Source of the DNA: Lachnospiraceae bacterium AD3010
GTDB lineage: Bacteria > Bacillota > Clostridia > Lachnospirales > Lachnospiraceae
NCBI GenBank assembly: GCA_000622025.1
Contig: KK211388.1
Coordinates: 186,001 to 250,000 of the forward strand
Direction: 5' to 3'
DNA length: 64,000 bases
The translations under genes were made by a program, and so were the position numbers. Below are positions 42,277 to 51,819 of the stretch, piece by piece (position 1 is the first letter of the stretch; the number at the start of each line of letters is the position of its first letter). The notes under the pieces are model-generated. The model did not search any database and was not told the DNA's origin. It saw only the letters and a list, made by a program, of their open reading frames with translations.

Positions 42277-43445
42277 ACGATCCTCCCTGCACCATCTGCA
42301 GCATCAGCGGTAAATATCCCGCAGTCAATACCCGTTCTCTCTTTGTAGGCAGCTGTAATGGAAGCTTTGAAGCTCTCTATGCTTTCCTCTCGGACAATTG
42401 ATACGGTGCAGCCTCCGAAGCCGCCTCCTGTCATCCTGGAGCCGATGCAGCCCTCTGTTTTCCATGCTTCCTCAGCCAGTATGTCAAGCTCCTTACAGGA
42501 AACCTCATAATCGTCCCGAAGGGATACATGGGAGTCATGCATAAGCTTTCCGAAGGATTCAATGTCTCCGGACTTCAAAGCAGCAACCGCATCTATGGTG
42601 CGGATATTCTCATATACGGCGTGGCGTGCGCGTTTCAGGCATACCGGATCCTTTATGGCAGACTTCACCTCTTCAAATTCCTCTGCACTGAGGTCCCCAA
42701 GCGTTTCCACGGCCTTAACCGACTGTACGTCCTTTAAGGCTCTCTCACTCTCACTCCGCCTGTCATTATAAGCACTTCCTGCAAGAGAATGCTTTACTCT
42801 GCTGTTTATGATGACTATCTTTTCATTTTTCAGATTAAGCGGAACATAATCATACTTTAATGTTGCGGTATCAAGGAAGATCGCATGATCCTTCTTTCCC
42901 ATTGCGGATGCGAACTGATCCATGATCCCGCAGTTCATACCGTTATATCTGTTTTCCGAATACTGTCCCATCAGGGCGCAGTCAACAAGGGAAATGTCCG
43001 GTAAAAAGAGATCCCTTATTATGACGGCGCAAAGCTCCTCTATTGAGGCAGAGGCAGAAAGTCCGCTGCCTGCAGGCAGATCAGCCTTCATCACCATATC
43101 AAAGCCCCGTGGTATCTTATATCCCTTCTCACCGAAGGCCCAGATAACGCCAAGCTGGTAATCATACCAGAGACCGTTATCGTTGGGTTTAAGAGCGTTT
43201 ATGGAGGTCTCGATCACTCCGTCATCCGGATAGGTCATATTAAACCACCGGACCCTGTCATCATCTCTTTCTCTAACAGCAGCGTAATTTCCCATAGAAA
43301 GTGCACAGGGAAAAACATGCCCTCCGTTATAGTCCGTGTGCTCTCCTATAAGGTTCACTCTGCCGGGGGCGAAATACACCCGTATATCCCCGTCTTGTCC
43401 GAATCTCCTGAAGAATTCGTTCTTTACTTCGTCAACTATGCCCAT
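42273..43445 (-). CDS. galK: Galactokinase (GalK)
   Basis: GHMP kinase phosphorylating D-galactose at C1. The 390-residue protein has the galactokinase signature PGRVNLIGEHTDYNGG near residue 28, the ATP loop LPAGSGLSASASIEEL near 125 and the C-terminal MTGGGFGGCTVSIV. An AGAGGAG ribosome site lies six bases before ATG. It is translationally coupled to the CorC-type gene by a 4-base overlap; no other Leloir genes are in the window. Confidence 0.95.
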   Translation of the reverse strand: MGIVDEVKNEFFRRFGQDGDIRVYFAPGRVNLIGEHTDYNGGHVFPCALSMGNYAAVRERDDDRVRWFNMTYPDDGVIETSINALKPNDNGLWYDYQLGVIWAFGEKGYKIPRGFDMVMKADLPAGSGLSASASIEELCAVIIRDLFLPDISLVDCALMGQYSENRYNGMNCGIMDQFASAMGKKDHAIFLDTATLKYDYVPLNLKNEKIVIINSRVKHSLAGSAYNDRRSESERALKDVQSVKAVETLGDLSAEEFEEVKSAIKDPVCLKRARHAVYENIRTIDAVAALKSGDIESFGKLMHDSHVSLRDDYEVSCKELDILAEEAWKTEGCIGSRMTGGGFGGCTVSIVREESIESFKASITAAYKERTGIDCGIFTADAADGAGRIV

Positions 43446-43505
43446 ATTACTCCTCTTTCTTCTCTAATAAAGCTGTATTTCACGATAGATCCTACGCTCC
43501 TGACC

Positions 43506-44096
43506 CTATCCGGCCATCGGATACTTTATCTTCATTATGAGGCAGGAGGATTTGGTCGGAAAGAGAGTGGAGTCCCTTGTGATATTGACCCCTATGGTCT
43601 CTCCTGCCCCGACTGCATTCCAGACATACTTTAGCTCTGAAACCGGTGTCTCTTCAGGCGACTCATACATACGCCCGAGGATAACCCCCTTCCTGTCGGA
43701 AAGGACCTCCAGCCTCTCTATTATCATCTTCTCATATACGGAAAGACAGTGATCGGCGATCTCGTTTAAGATCATCCCCTTTGTATATTTCCCTTTTGCA
43801 AAGTATTCAACACTTTTTCTGGAAATATCCGCACCGATGGTTATGATCGCACCCACCACCTCGGTCCCTGTAGGTATGGGTGGAATAGATTGATCCGGCA
43901 TCTTGAAATAAGCCGCCGCGGCAGCCATATGGACAAGCCCTGCTGCCTCCTTTTTCACAGAATCGAAGGCCTTCCGCACCTTTCCTTTTTCCGTCAGTTC
44001 CCTGGGAAGACCAAGCCGCGACAGTATCTCACCGGGATCAATGGGAGGACACTCATCATTAAAGATAAACCTGCTGCCTTTCAAGTAGTATGACAT
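43506..44096 (-). CDS. Protein resembling the B12-dependent methionine synthase activation domain
   Basis: 196 residues. The central stretch VVGAIITIGADISRKSVEYF and KGMILNEIADHCLSVYEKMI resembles the MetH activation domain that binds SAM for reductive repair of cobalamin, as found in free-standing clostridial proteins. The usual SAM-binding motif is not clear, so I hold this loosely. It starts one base after the mecA stop and so is the last gene of the degV-mecA unit. Alternative: an unrelated small regulatory protein. Confidence 0.45.
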   Translation of the reverse strand: MSYYLKGSRFIFNDECPPIDPGEILSRLGLPRELTEKGKVRKAFDSVKKEAAGLVHMAAAAAYFKMPDQSIPPIPTGTEVVGAIITIGADISRKSVEYFAKGKYTKGMILNEIADHCLSVYEKMIIERLEVLSDRKGVILGRMYESPEETPVSELKYVWNAVGAGETIGVNITRDSTLFPTKSSCLIMKIKYPMAG

Positions 44097-44729
44097 CTAT
44101 AGCTCTCCAAGACTGAAAAAGGCATCCTCGCTTATAAGCATGTCTGAGTTTTCCAGAATATACGCTTTTGAGGCGGTATTTGAGTCATTCACCCTGCCGA
44201 ATTCGTCCGCAAGAAGTCTGACCTTACGGTACTCCTTCTCATCGCAGGCATAGCGCAGTATAAAGAGAATATACTCGTTGTTTTTCCTGCTCTTCGAGAA
44301 ATAGCTCACAAGATGCCCTGCCTTTTTCCCGGCACGACAGAAAGCCACAGCATCATCTATTGTCTTAAAGGAAACAAGAAAAGACCTGTTGTCCTCAGAA
44401 TCCGGGATCATTTCCGCAGCTCTCCGGATCTTTTCCTCGGCTTCCTTCAGCCTGTCCGCAAATTCCGTAAGAATATTGGTCTTTCTGGTATGGAAAAGAA
44501 TGGAGATACTCCGGTCCTTCAGTACACTTATCTGAGCGCTGCAGCCCCTTATCTCATCCACGCTCTGCTCTCCCAGGGCAAGGAAAGCCCGGGAAAGTAT
44601 CTCATTGAAAAACTTTCCGGATTTTACGTTTTTTTCCAGAATATCATCCAGATCTATACCGAAGCTCACAAGCTCCTCTTCGGTAAGGATACACCTGATT
44701 TCATTTTCACCGACTCTCGAAAACTTCAT
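44097..44729 (-). CDS. mecA: MecA-family adaptor protein
   Basis: 210 residues. The N-terminus MKFSRVGENEIRCILTEEEL and GIDLDDILEKN match MecA adaptors that hand substrates to the ClpC-ClpP protease; the C-terminal half has the alpha/beta layout that binds ClpC, and a final stretch ISEDAFFSLGEL. Substrates in this organism are unknown. The start overlaps the degV stop by four bases, and the next gene begins directly after its stop. Confidence 0.85.
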   Translation of the reverse strand: MKFSRVGENEIRCILTEEELVSFGIDLDDILEKNVKSGKFFNEILSRAFLALGEQSVDEIRGCSAQISVLKDRSISILFHTRKTNILTEFADRLKEAEEKIRRAAEMIPDSEDNRSFLVSFKTIDDAVAFCRAGKKAGHLVSYFSKSRKNNEYILFILRYACDEKEYRKVRLLADEFGRVNDSNTASKAYILENSDMLISEDAFFSLGEL

Positions 44730-45613
44730 TCGGTTCTCTCATCTCCCATGAAAAACAGTGCAACCGTAGCCACTCCTGTATGGGCACCGATGGTGGTACC
44801 TATCCTGAAAAGCTCAACACCGCCGTCCCGAAGATTCGGAAAGGCTTCCTCTATCCTTGTCTTTACCTCATTTGCGTCATCCGGACAGTCCGAATACGAG
44901 ATATAGCACCTTCCGGCATAATCCTTACCGTTCTCGGCATGCTGTCCCATGACCTTTACTATCTCCGGAAAGACCTTTTTCTTTGTGCGTACCTTTGAGG
45001 CCGACACCAGCTTCCCTTCACTGTTTACCTTAAACAGAGGACAGATCTTTAAGAGACTTGCGACCTTTCCTACTGCCGGGGACACTCTTCCGCCCCTGAT
45101 AAGACTTGTCAGGTCACTGGCAAAAAACCAGTGGTTGACACGGAGCTTTATGCTCTCTCCGTATTCAACGAGGGCGTCAAAATCCATCCCCTCGTCCCTT
45201 CTGTCAGCCAGTTCCTCCACAAAGAGCCCGTAACCCGCAGAGGCGCACAGTGAATCCATAACGTAGATCCTGCGGTCAGGAAAAAGCCCGCGTATGTCTT
45301 CAGCTGCTATGTTTGCAGAGTTATAGGTGCCGGATATACCTGAAGAAAGGCTGACATGAAGAATATCATTTCCCTCCTCCATCAACGGCTTCCAAAGCTC
45401 TATATATTCCTCCGTGTTTACCTGGGAGGTAGTCGGAGCTGCACCCTCTCTTTCCCTTTGGTAAAACTCCTTCAGGCTCATGCTGTGCCCATAGTCATCC
45501 AGATAGTCTTTCCCGTCTAATTGAAAATGAAAAGAAGCCCACTTTATATTCCTCTCCGAAAGACGCTCTTCGGAAAGGTCAACCGTCGAACTGCAGGTCA
45601 GTACAAAACCCAT
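44726..45613 (-). CDS. DegV-family fatty-acid-binding protein
   Basis: 295 residues. Segments TCSSTVDLSEERL, TTSQVNTEEYIELW and LHVSLSSGISGTYNSA are typical of DegV proteins, which bind a fatty acid and, in some species, serve as FakB subunits giving the acid to the FakA kinase. HTGVATVALFFMG closes the fold. First gene of degV-mecA-43506, with an AGGGGA ribosome site and an extended -10 promoter upstream. Confidence 0.92.
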   Translation of the reverse strand: MGFVLTCSSTVDLSEERLSERNIKWASFHFQLDGKDYLDDYGHSMSLKEFYQREREGAAPTTSQVNTEEYIELWKPLMEEGNDILHVSLSSGISGTYNSANIAAEDIRGLFPDRRIYVMDSLCASAGYGLFVEELADRRDEGMDFDALVEYGESIKLRVNHWFFASDLTSLIRGGRVSPAVGKVASLLKICPLFKVNSEGKLVSASKVRTKKKVFPEIVKVMGQHAENGKDYAGRCYISYSDCPDDANEVKTRIEEAFPNLRDGGVELFRIGTTIGAHTGVATVALFFMGDERTE

Positions 45614-45651
45614 ACTATTTCCCCTGTAAAAATGATTGTATTTGGAGTATG

Positions 45652-45660
45652 ATTATACCA
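45652..45660 (-). promoter_or_regulatory. Extended -10 promoter of degV
   Basis: Minus strand TGGTATAAT is a complete extended -10; the -35 position (TTTCTA) is poor. About 40 bases before the degV ATG. Confidence 0.5.
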
Positions 45661-45699
45661 TAAATCGAGACTTGTAGAAAGACAGAAGAACCTAAATAT

Positions 45700-45942
45700 A
45701 TGAATTCTTTTAAATATTTCGAGAACAGGGAATGCAGATATTATCCCTGCCATGATATGCCCGGAAATAAAGGCGTGAACTGTTTATTCTGCTACTGTCC
45801 TCTTTTTTCGATGGATGATTGTCCCGGTAAGTATCACTATGTGGAAAAGAACGGCAGAATGATCAAAAGCTGCGTTGACTGCAGCTTTATCCATGACGCG
45901 GATAATTATGAAATAATACTGAAGCTTCTTAAAGGACAGTGA
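45700..45942 (+). CDS. Small cysteine-rich metal-binding domain protein
   Basis: 80 residues with nine cysteines: ENRECRYYPCHDMPGNKG, VNCLFCYCPLF, DDCPGKY and SCVDCSFIHD. This pattern is that of the cysteine-rich small domain (PF04071 as I recall), sometimes fused or linked to cobalamin-related proteins. It probably binds zinc or an Fe-S cluster. Single gene with a weak ribosome site (AGAAGAACC), between degV and an XRE regulator. Confidence 0.75.
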   Translation: MNSFKYFENRECRYYPCHDMPGNKGVNCLFCYCPLFSMDDCPGKYHYVEKNGRMIKSCVDCSFIHDADNYEIILKLLKGQ

Positions 45943-45969
45943 TGATCCCGTTATGCAGGGATCATCACT
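45938..45969. terminator. Bidirectional 12-bp perfect hairpin between convergent genes
   Basis: AGTGATGATCCC pairs perfectly with GGGATCATCACT around an 8-base loop. It covers the stop codon of the cysteine-rich protein and lies 12 bases from the end of the XRE gene. No long T-run follows on either side, so it may work as a weak or factor-assisted terminator. Confidence 0.65.
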
Positions 45970-45980
45970 CCTGCAAATAC

Positions 45981-46211
45981 TTACGAACCTTCCTTGGGAA
46001 AGCTGCCTTTTTCCGGCACTGCACCCGAGATATAGTCCACGGAAACGTCATAGTATTTTGCCAGCCTTACCAGGCTGTCTACAGGCAGTCGGATACGTCC
46101 GCTCTCATAGTCCGAATAGGTTCGCTGGCTCACAAAGATCTGCTCAGCCACCTCCCTCTGCCTTTTCTTTTTTTCCTTTCTCAAAGCCTTTATTCTTTCA
46201 ATATATGACAT
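45981..46211 (-). CDS. XRE-family helix-turn-helix regulator
   Basis: 76 residues from ATG 46211: MSYIERIKALRKEKKKRQRE, then VAEQIFVSQRTYSDYESGRI with the XRE recognition helix and LVRLAKYYDVSVDYI. The protein is essentially only the DNA-binding domain, as in many small phage-like or metabolic regulators. An earlier ATG at 46328 adds 39 residues unlike the family. It is divergent from trkA and may act there. Confidence 0.82.
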   Translation of the reverse strand: MSYIERIKALRKEKKKRQREVAEQIFVSQRTYSDYESGRIRLPVDSLVRLAKYYDVSVDYISGAVPEKGSFPKEGS

Positions 46212-46331
46212 ATCCTGATTATAAAAAGCCCCGGTCACAAAGTGTAATACACACCGTAAAACATTCTTAGCCACATAAATGATCCGAAAAAAAAAAACCC
46301 TCTGATATATTCCAAGAATATTTGACACAGG

Positions 46332-46340
46332 TGATATTAT
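46332..46340 (+). promoter_or_regulatory. Extended -10 box just before trkA
   Basis: TGATATTAT fits TG-N-TATTAT; its last T is seven bases before ATG 46347. No -35 at the right distance; a TTGACA at 46322-46327 is too close to pair with it. An AGGTGA at 46329 could instead serve as a distant ribosome site. Confidence 0.35.
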
Positions 46341-46346
46341 GTATTT

Positions 46347-47705
46347 ATGAGGATTTTGATATCAGGATACGGAAAAATGGGTTCTACCCTTGTCCGGCAG
46401 CTTTCAAATGAAGGCTATGATCTGACCATTATAGAGTCAGACCCGGAGAAGCTGGAATCCTGTATGGAGCTTTATGATGTCATGGGGATCGAGGGAAACT
46501 GCGCCTCCATGGCTGTTTTAAGAGAAGCCGGGGTTGAGGATGCGGATCTTCTGATTGCCATGACGGGACATGACGAGATTAATCTCCTGTCCTGCATAAC
46601 AGCCCATCAGATGAATTCAAAGATCAACACGGTGTCGAGACTTAAGAACCCCGAGTATTCCAGGGAAATAGCCTCCATTCAGGGAGCCTTTTCCCTGTCA
46701 ATGGCTGTCAATCCGGATTTTCAGGCTGCAAAGGAAATTTCCCGTCTCATACGCTATCCCGGTTTCTTAAAGAGGGAGACCTTTGCAAAGAGCAACACCG
46801 AGATCGTGGAGCTTAAGGTGAAGTCTGACAGTCCGGTAAACGGGCTTTCCCTTTTCAATATCAATCAGACCTTAAAATGCCGGGTGCTTGTCTGCGCGGT
46901 CTTACGAGACGGAAAGGCTCTTATCCCCTCCGGTGACTTCGTTCTCCGGGAGAATGACAGGGTGTTTGTCACCGGCTCCAATGAAAACCTAAACACACTT
47001 CTCCGGAAGCTGGGTATAATAACCCACAAGGCTTCTAGTGCATTTATCGCGGGCGGAAGCCGCATAGGCTTCTATCTTGCAAAGATACTCCAGAGCCACG
47101 GTATATCCGTGCAGATCCTGGACAACAAAACAAGCCGCTGCCGGGAGCTTGCAGCCCTTCTTCCCGAAGCCACCATAGTCGAGGGAGATGCCAGCAACCA
47201 GAAGGTGCTGGACAGGGAAGGCATAGGGCACAGCGACGTATTTGTAGCTCTTACCGGGATCGATGAGACAAATATTCTTATGTCTCTTTACGCAAATCAG
47301 AAGGGCGTTCCCCAGATCATTACGAAGCTTGGCCGCGCGGAGAATCTCCGGGTCCTCGATGATCTTCCCGTAGGAAGCATTATATCTCCGAAGGATCTGG
47401 TTACAAATATCATAGTCCGTTATGTCCGTGCAAAGAAGAATAAGGTGGGAGCAGCTCTTACCATGCACCTTATAGCCGACGGACATGTTGAGGCCATGGA
47501 ATTCAGGGTGACGGAAAACACTCTTCACTGCAATGAAAAGCTTAAGGATATCAAACTGAAAAGCAATGTACTCCTGGCCGGCATCACTCATAGGGGTATT
47601 AACGATATACCTACCGGAGATTCGTTTTTCCAGGCCGGTGATACCCTTGTGGTCATTTCCGGTGAAGACAGAAAGATAGAACAGATCAATGATATTTTTG
47701 AATAA
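46347..47705 (+). CDS. trkA: Trk potassium uptake regulatory NAD-binding protein (TrkA)
   Basis: Cytoplasmic gating subunit of the Trk potassium importer. The 452-residue length equals two RCK units. The first TrkA_N domain begins ILISGYGKMGSTLVRQLSNE with acidic IIESDPE; the second begins AFIAGGSRIGFYLAKILQ. TrkA_C domains follow each (RENDRVFVTGS and FQAGDTLVVISG). The first dinucleotide site reads GYGKMG, a near-canonical Rossmann loop. trkH starts 12 bases after the stop. Divergent from the XRE gene. Confidence 0.93.
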   Translation: MRILISGYGKMGSTLVRQLSNEGYDLTIIESDPEKLESCMELYDVMGIEGNCASMAVLREAGVEDADLLIAMTGHDEINLLSCITAHQMNSKINTVSRLKNPEYSREIASIQGAFSLSMAVNPDFQAAKEISRLIRYPGFLKRETFAKSNTEIVELKVKSDSPVNGLSLFNINQTLKCRVLVCAVLRDGKALIPSGDFVLRENDRVFVTGSNENLNTLLRKLGIITHKASSAFIAGGSRIGFYLAKILQSHGISVQILDNKTSRCRELAALLPEATIVEGDASNQKVLDREGIGHSDVFVALTGIDETNILMSLYANQKGVPQIITKLGRAENLRVLDDLPVGSIISPKDLVTNIIVRYVRAKKNKVGAALTMHLIADGHVEAMEFRVTENTLHCNEKLKDIKLKSNVLLAGITHRGINDIPTGDSFFQAGDTLVVISGEDRKIEQINDIFE

Positions 47706-47717
47706 CGGGAACAAATC

Positions 47718-49175
47718 ATGAATTATAAAATGCTATTTCGTCTGAGCGGACAGGTGCTGCTTCTGGAATCGGCTTTTCTGTTCCTTCCCTTTATCGTGTC
47801 CCTTATATACGGAGAGAATGCTTCAGCCGCGGCCTTTGCCGAAAGCCTGTTAATTGCGCTTCTCATAGGCCTCTTTTTGGTGTTTGTCCTTTCCAAAGGT
47901 GCGAAGGGCGGTTTTTTTGCAAGAGAAGGTCTTGTGGCCACAGGGCTCTGCTGGCTTATCATGAGTGCATTCGGTGCGATCCCCTTTGTTCTTAACGGTG
48001 ATATTCCCTCATACGTTGATGCTTTCTTTGAAATGGCTTCCGGTTTCACCACTACCGGTGCTTCCATCATTCATAACGTGGAGGAAATGACACATGGCAC
48101 CCTGTTCTGGAGAAATTTCAGTAACTGGATAGGCGGTATGGGAGTACTGGTCTTTCTTCTTGCGGTACTGCCCGGAAGCGGCAAGGAAACCGGCTTCACG
48201 CTTCATATTTTAAGGGCGGAAAGCCCGGGACCAAGTGTGGGAAAGATAGTTCCCAGGATGAAGCAGACCGCCATTATCCTGTACTTCCTGTATATCGTTC
48301 TGACGATACTGAATATCATCTTTCTTGTTGCAGGAGGAATGCCGGTATTTGACTCGGTCTGCCATGCCATGGGAACTGCGGGAACCGGAGGCTTCGGCGT
48401 AAAGGCTGACAGCTTCGCAAGCTACAGTCCCTATATTCAGAATGTCACAACGGTATTTATGCTGCTTTTCGGTGTGAATTTCAGTATCTACTACATAATC
48501 ATCCTGAAAAAGCTTGGACAGGTATTCAGGGATGAGGAGGTACGTCTTTACGTCCTTACCGTCCTTGCCGCAGGACTTCTGATCGGAACCAATATCCGTT
48601 TCCTCTATAGCAGCTGGGAAGAGACCCTGAGGACCTCATTTTTCCAGGTTGCCAGCATGATAACAACCACAGGCTTTGCTACAGCGGATTTTGATACCTG
48701 GCCTGTATTCTCAAAGACCCTTATTCTTCTCCTTATGATGATCGGGGCCTGTGCGGGAAGCACCGGAGGGGGTATGAAATGCGCGAGGGTACTTATACTG
48801 GTAAAGAGTCTCCTTAGAAATATCAGAAAGACCATACATCCCCGGACCGTCCATGTTTTAAAGATCAATGACAGAGTGATAAGCGAGGATGTGATAGCGA
48901 ATACGCAGGCGTATTTTTCCGCCTATGTGATAATAGTGGCTGTTCTGACCGTGCTCCTCAGTCTGGATGGTTTTTCCATAGAAACCAATCTTTCAGCCGC
49001 TCTCTGTACCTTCAATAATATAGGTCCCGGACTTGATAAAGTGGGACCTACCTGTAATTTCGCTGCCTACAGCGACTTATCCAAAATTTTCCTGAGTCTT
49101 GCCATGATAACCGGAAGACTTGAGATATTCCCGATCCTTTCACTCTTCAACAGAAGCACCTGGAAAAAGATCTGA
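47718..49175 (+). CDS. trkH: Trk potassium channel subunit (TrkH)
   Basis: 485-residue membrane protein with about ten helices and four pore loops. Filter-type segments are GFTTTGAS near residue 110, GTAGTGGFGV near 222, and ASMITTTGFATADF near 312. GACAGSTGGGMKCARVL near 345 is a conserved post-filter segment. Forms the membrane channel gated by TrkA encoded just upstream. Meets typA tail to tail with nine bases between stops. Confidence 0.94.
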   Translation: MNYKMLFRLSGQVLLLESAFLFLPFIVSLIYGENASAAAFAESLLIALLIGLFLVFVLSKGAKGGFFAREGLVATGLCWLIMSAFGAIPFVLNGDIPSYVDAFFEMASGFTTTGASIIHNVEEMTHGTLFWRNFSNWIGGMGVLVFLLAVLPGSGKETGFTLHILRAESPGPSVGKIVPRMKQTAIILYFLYIVLTILNIIFLVAGGMPVFDSVCHAMGTAGTGGFGVKADSFASYSPYIQNVTTVFMLLFGVNFSIYYIIILKKLGQVFRDEEVRLYVLTVLAAGLLIGTNIRFLYSSWEETLRTSFFQVASMITTTGFATADFDTWPVFSKTLILLLMMIGACAGSTGGGMKCARVLILVKSLLRNIRKTIHPRTVHVLKINDRVISEDVIANTQAYFSAYVIIVAVLTVLLSLDGFSIETNLSAALCTFNNIGPGLDKVGPTCNFAAYSDLSKIFLSLAMITGRLEIFPILSLFNRSTWKKI

Positions 49176-49184
49176 AGCTCTGTC

Positions 49185-51017
49185 TCAGTGTCTGAATGCT
49201 GCCCTTTTCCTTAAGAGGGGATCCAGTATCCGCTTCCTTATCCGGAGACTTTCCGGCGTCACCTCCAGAAGCTCATCCTGGTCTATAAAATCAAGAGCCT
49301 GCTCAAGAGACAGTATTACCGGAGGCGTAAGGCGCAGTGCCTCATCCGATGAGGAGGTCCTGGTATTGGTGAGATGCTTGGTCTTGCATACGTTTACTTC
49401 GATATCATCGCTTCTGGGATTCGAGCCTATGACCATTCCCGAATATACCTTTGTTCCCGGACAGATAAAGAGGGATCCCCTTTCCTGAGCGTTAAAGAGA
49501 CCGTAGGTCACGGCTTCACCGGCTTCAAAGGCAATAAGAGAACCTGTCTTCCTGTAGGAAATATCCCCCTTGTAGGGACCGTAGCCCGAAAAGATGGTGT
49601 TTATTATCCCGTTTCCCTTTGTGTCCGTAAGGAAAGGCCCGCGGAAGCCTATGAGTCCCCTGGATGGGATATTGAATTCAAGCCTTGTATATCCTCCGGC
49701 TATGGATCCCATATTAATGAGCTCCCCCTTTCTCTCCGAAAGAGAAGAGATCACGGTTCCGGAATACTCATCCGGAACGTCTATGTAGGCTGTTTCCATC
49801 GGCTCCAGGGTTTTTCCGTTCTCATCCTTCTTGTAAATTACCTCAGCCTTGCTTACAGCAAATTCATAGCCCTCACGGCGCATTTCCTCTATAAGCACCG
49901 ATAAGTGCAGCTCTCCCCGTCCCGAAACCTTAAAGGTATCCGTGGACTCGGTCTCCTCGACTCTTAAGGATACATCCGTATTGAGTTCCTTTAAGAGTCT
50001 GTCCTTGATATGACGGCTGGTCACATACTTGCCCTCCTGTCCTGCAAGGGGCGAATCATTTACCATGAAATTCATGCTGATCGTGGGCTCTGATATCTTC
50101 TGGAACGGAATTGCTACTGCTTCTCCGCTCGTTCCGCAGAGCGTATCCCCGATCTTCAGATCGGAAATACCGGAGATCGCCACTATCTCTCCTATGCCCG
50201 CCTCACTCACATCCTTCTTTGTGAGTCCCTGGAAAACATAGAGCTTGCTGATCTTTACCTTTTCCTGCCTGTCTTTGTCGTGGTGGTTTACGATGACAGC
50301 TTCCTGATTAACTTTGACAGTTCCGTTATCAACCTTGCCTACTCCGATCCGTCCCACGTACTCATTATAGTCTATGGTGGAGATAAGGATCTGGAGATTT
50401 GCATCGCTGTCACCCTCCGGAGCCGGGATATAATTAATTATCGTATCGAAAAGAGGCTTCATATCGCTTCCCGGTGTATCTGCATCAAGGGAAGCCACTC
50501 CTTCCTTTGCTGAAGTAAAGACGAAGGGACAGTCAAGCTGTTCATCAGTGGCATCAAGATCCATGAAAAGCTCCAGTACCTCGTCTACAACCTCTCCGGG
50601 TCTTGCTCCGGGACGGTCTATCTTATTTATGCAGGAGATGACAGGAAGCTTCAATGCCAGAGCCTTCTTCAGCACAAACTTGGTCTGGGGCATTACACCC
50701 TCAAAGGCGTCAACCAGAAGTACCACTCCGTTGACCATTTTGAGTATACGCTCCACCTCACCTCCGAAGTCTGCATGTCCCGGTGTATCGATTATATTTA
50801 TCTTTGTATCCTTATACTGAACGGCGGTATTCTTTGAAAGGATGGTGATACCGCGCTCACGCTCGATATCATTGCTGTCCATCACCCTTTCCGCAACCTC
50901 CTGATTTTCTCTGAAAACTCCGCTCTGCTTTAGGAGCGCGTCCACCAGGGTGGTCTTTCCATGGTCGACGTGTGCGATTATTGCAATATTCCTTATATCT
51001 TCCCTTTTACTCTTCAT
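49185..51017 (-). CDS. typA: Ribosome-associated GTPase TypA/BipA
   Basis: 610-residue translational GTPase, involved in 50S assembly and stress growth. G motifs AHVDHGKTTLVDALL, DTPGHADFGGEVERIL and NKIDRPGARP are intact; C-terminal domains include GRGELHLSVLIEEMRREGYE and the family-specific SRGLIGFRGPFLTDTKG. It follows hisA by 31 bases in the dapA-dapB-hisA-typA run. Confidence 0.96.
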   Translation of the reverse strand: MKSKREDIRNIAIIAHVDHGKTTLVDALLKQSGVFRENQEVAERVMDSNDIERERGITILSKNTAVQYKDTKINIIDTPGHADFGGEVERILKMVNGVVLLVDAFEGVMPQTKFVLKKALALKLPVISCINKIDRPGARPGEVVDEVLELFMDLDATDEQLDCPFVFTSAKEGVASLDADTPGSDMKPLFDTIINYIPAPEGDSDANLQILISTIDYNEYVGRIGVGKVDNGTVKVNQEAVIVNHHDKDRQEKVKISKLYVFQGLTKKDVSEAGIGEIVAISGISDLKIGDTLCGTSGEAVAIPFQKISEPTISMNFMVNDSPLAGQEGKYVTSRHIKDRLLKELNTDVSLRVEETESTDTFKVSGRGELHLSVLIEEMRREGYEFAVSKAEVIYKKDENGKTLEPMETAYIDVPDEYSGTVISSLSERKGELINMGSIAGGYTRLEFNIPSRGLIGFRGPFLTDTKGNGIINTIFSGYGPYKGDISYRKTGSLIAFEAGEAVTYGLFNAQERGSLFICPGTKVYSGMVIGSNPRSDDIEVNVCKTKHLTNTRTSSSDEALRLTPPVILSLEQALDFIDQDELLEVTPESLRIRKRILDPLLRKRAAFRH

Positions 51018-51048
51018 CCTTCTCTTCTTTTCCTTCCCTGTCTTCTCA

Positions 51049-51819
51049 TTACCTTTTTATCAGTTCATCAAGCTCTAAGCTTCCGCCGAAAAGCTTAAGT
51101 GCAGTGCCAACCGTATAATCCACCCGGCCGCATCCCTCTTTTTCTATCAGGTCTACATCACTTAAGCTCTTTATCCCTCCCGCATATGTCACGGGAATAT
51201 CACTTACACCGGACAGTATCCTTATAAGCTCCCTATCCACTCCGCCGCTCTTTCCTTCCGCATCCACCGCGTGGACCAGAAATTCGCCGCACTCGGATGA
51301 AAGACTTTTAAAGCTCTCTTCAGTCACCGGAAGATCGGTGAAATTCTGCCACCGGTCCGTTGTCACATAGTATTGTCCGTCATCCCTCTTCCTGCAGGAA
51401 AGATCCAGAACGATCCTGTCCTTACCGCATTCAGACTGCAGCAGACGGAGATTCTCCCGGTTAAGCTTCCCGTCCTTAAAGACGAAGCTCGTTACTATCA
51501 CATGGCTTGCTCCCGCATCCAGAAACTCCGCGGCATTCTCATTATTAATGCCGCCTCCATACTGCATCCCGCCCGGAAAGGCGGAAAGAGCTGAAAAAGC
51601 GGCTTTCTTTGATGCTTCATAATATTCGGAGGCGGAAGTGTTCAGAACGATCACATGCCCGCCACTTAATTCCCTGTCCCGGTAGATCCCCGCATAATAT
51701 GCAGCATCATATTCCGAAACAAAGTTCTCTTTTACGCTGCCCTTTTCATCCTTAAGGGATGAACCCACGATCTGCTTTACTTTGCCGTTATGTATGTCTA
51801 TACAGGGCCTCAGCCTCAT
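51049..51819 (-). CDS. hisA: HisA-type ProFAR isomerase of the eukaryotic HIS6 kind
   Basis: 256 residues. RLRPCIDIHNGKVKQIVG with the catalytic Asp, GGMQYGGGINNENA, IVLDLSCRKRDDGQYYVTTD and VTYAGGIKSLSD agree with the fungal and plant HIS6 isomerases rather than with usual bacterial HisA. It converts ProFAR to PRFAR in histidine synthesis. It starts inside the dapB stop (4-base overlap) and stands apart from any other his gene in this window. A transfer from or shared origin with the eukaryotic form is possible; such bacterial copies are known in some anaerobes. Confidence 0.85.
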   Translation of the reverse strand: MRLRPCIDIHNGKVKQIVGSSLKDEKGSVKENFVSEYDAAYYAGIYRDRELSGGHVIVLNTSASEYYEASKKAAFSALSAFPGGMQYGGGINNENAAEFLDAGASHVIVTSFVFKDGKLNRENLRLLQSECGKDRIVLDLSCRKRDDGQYYVTTDRWQNFTDLPVTEESFKSLSSECGEFLVHAVDAEGKSGGVDRELIRILSGVSDIPVTYAGGIKSLSDVDLIEKEGCGRVDYTVGTALKLFGGSLELDELIKR

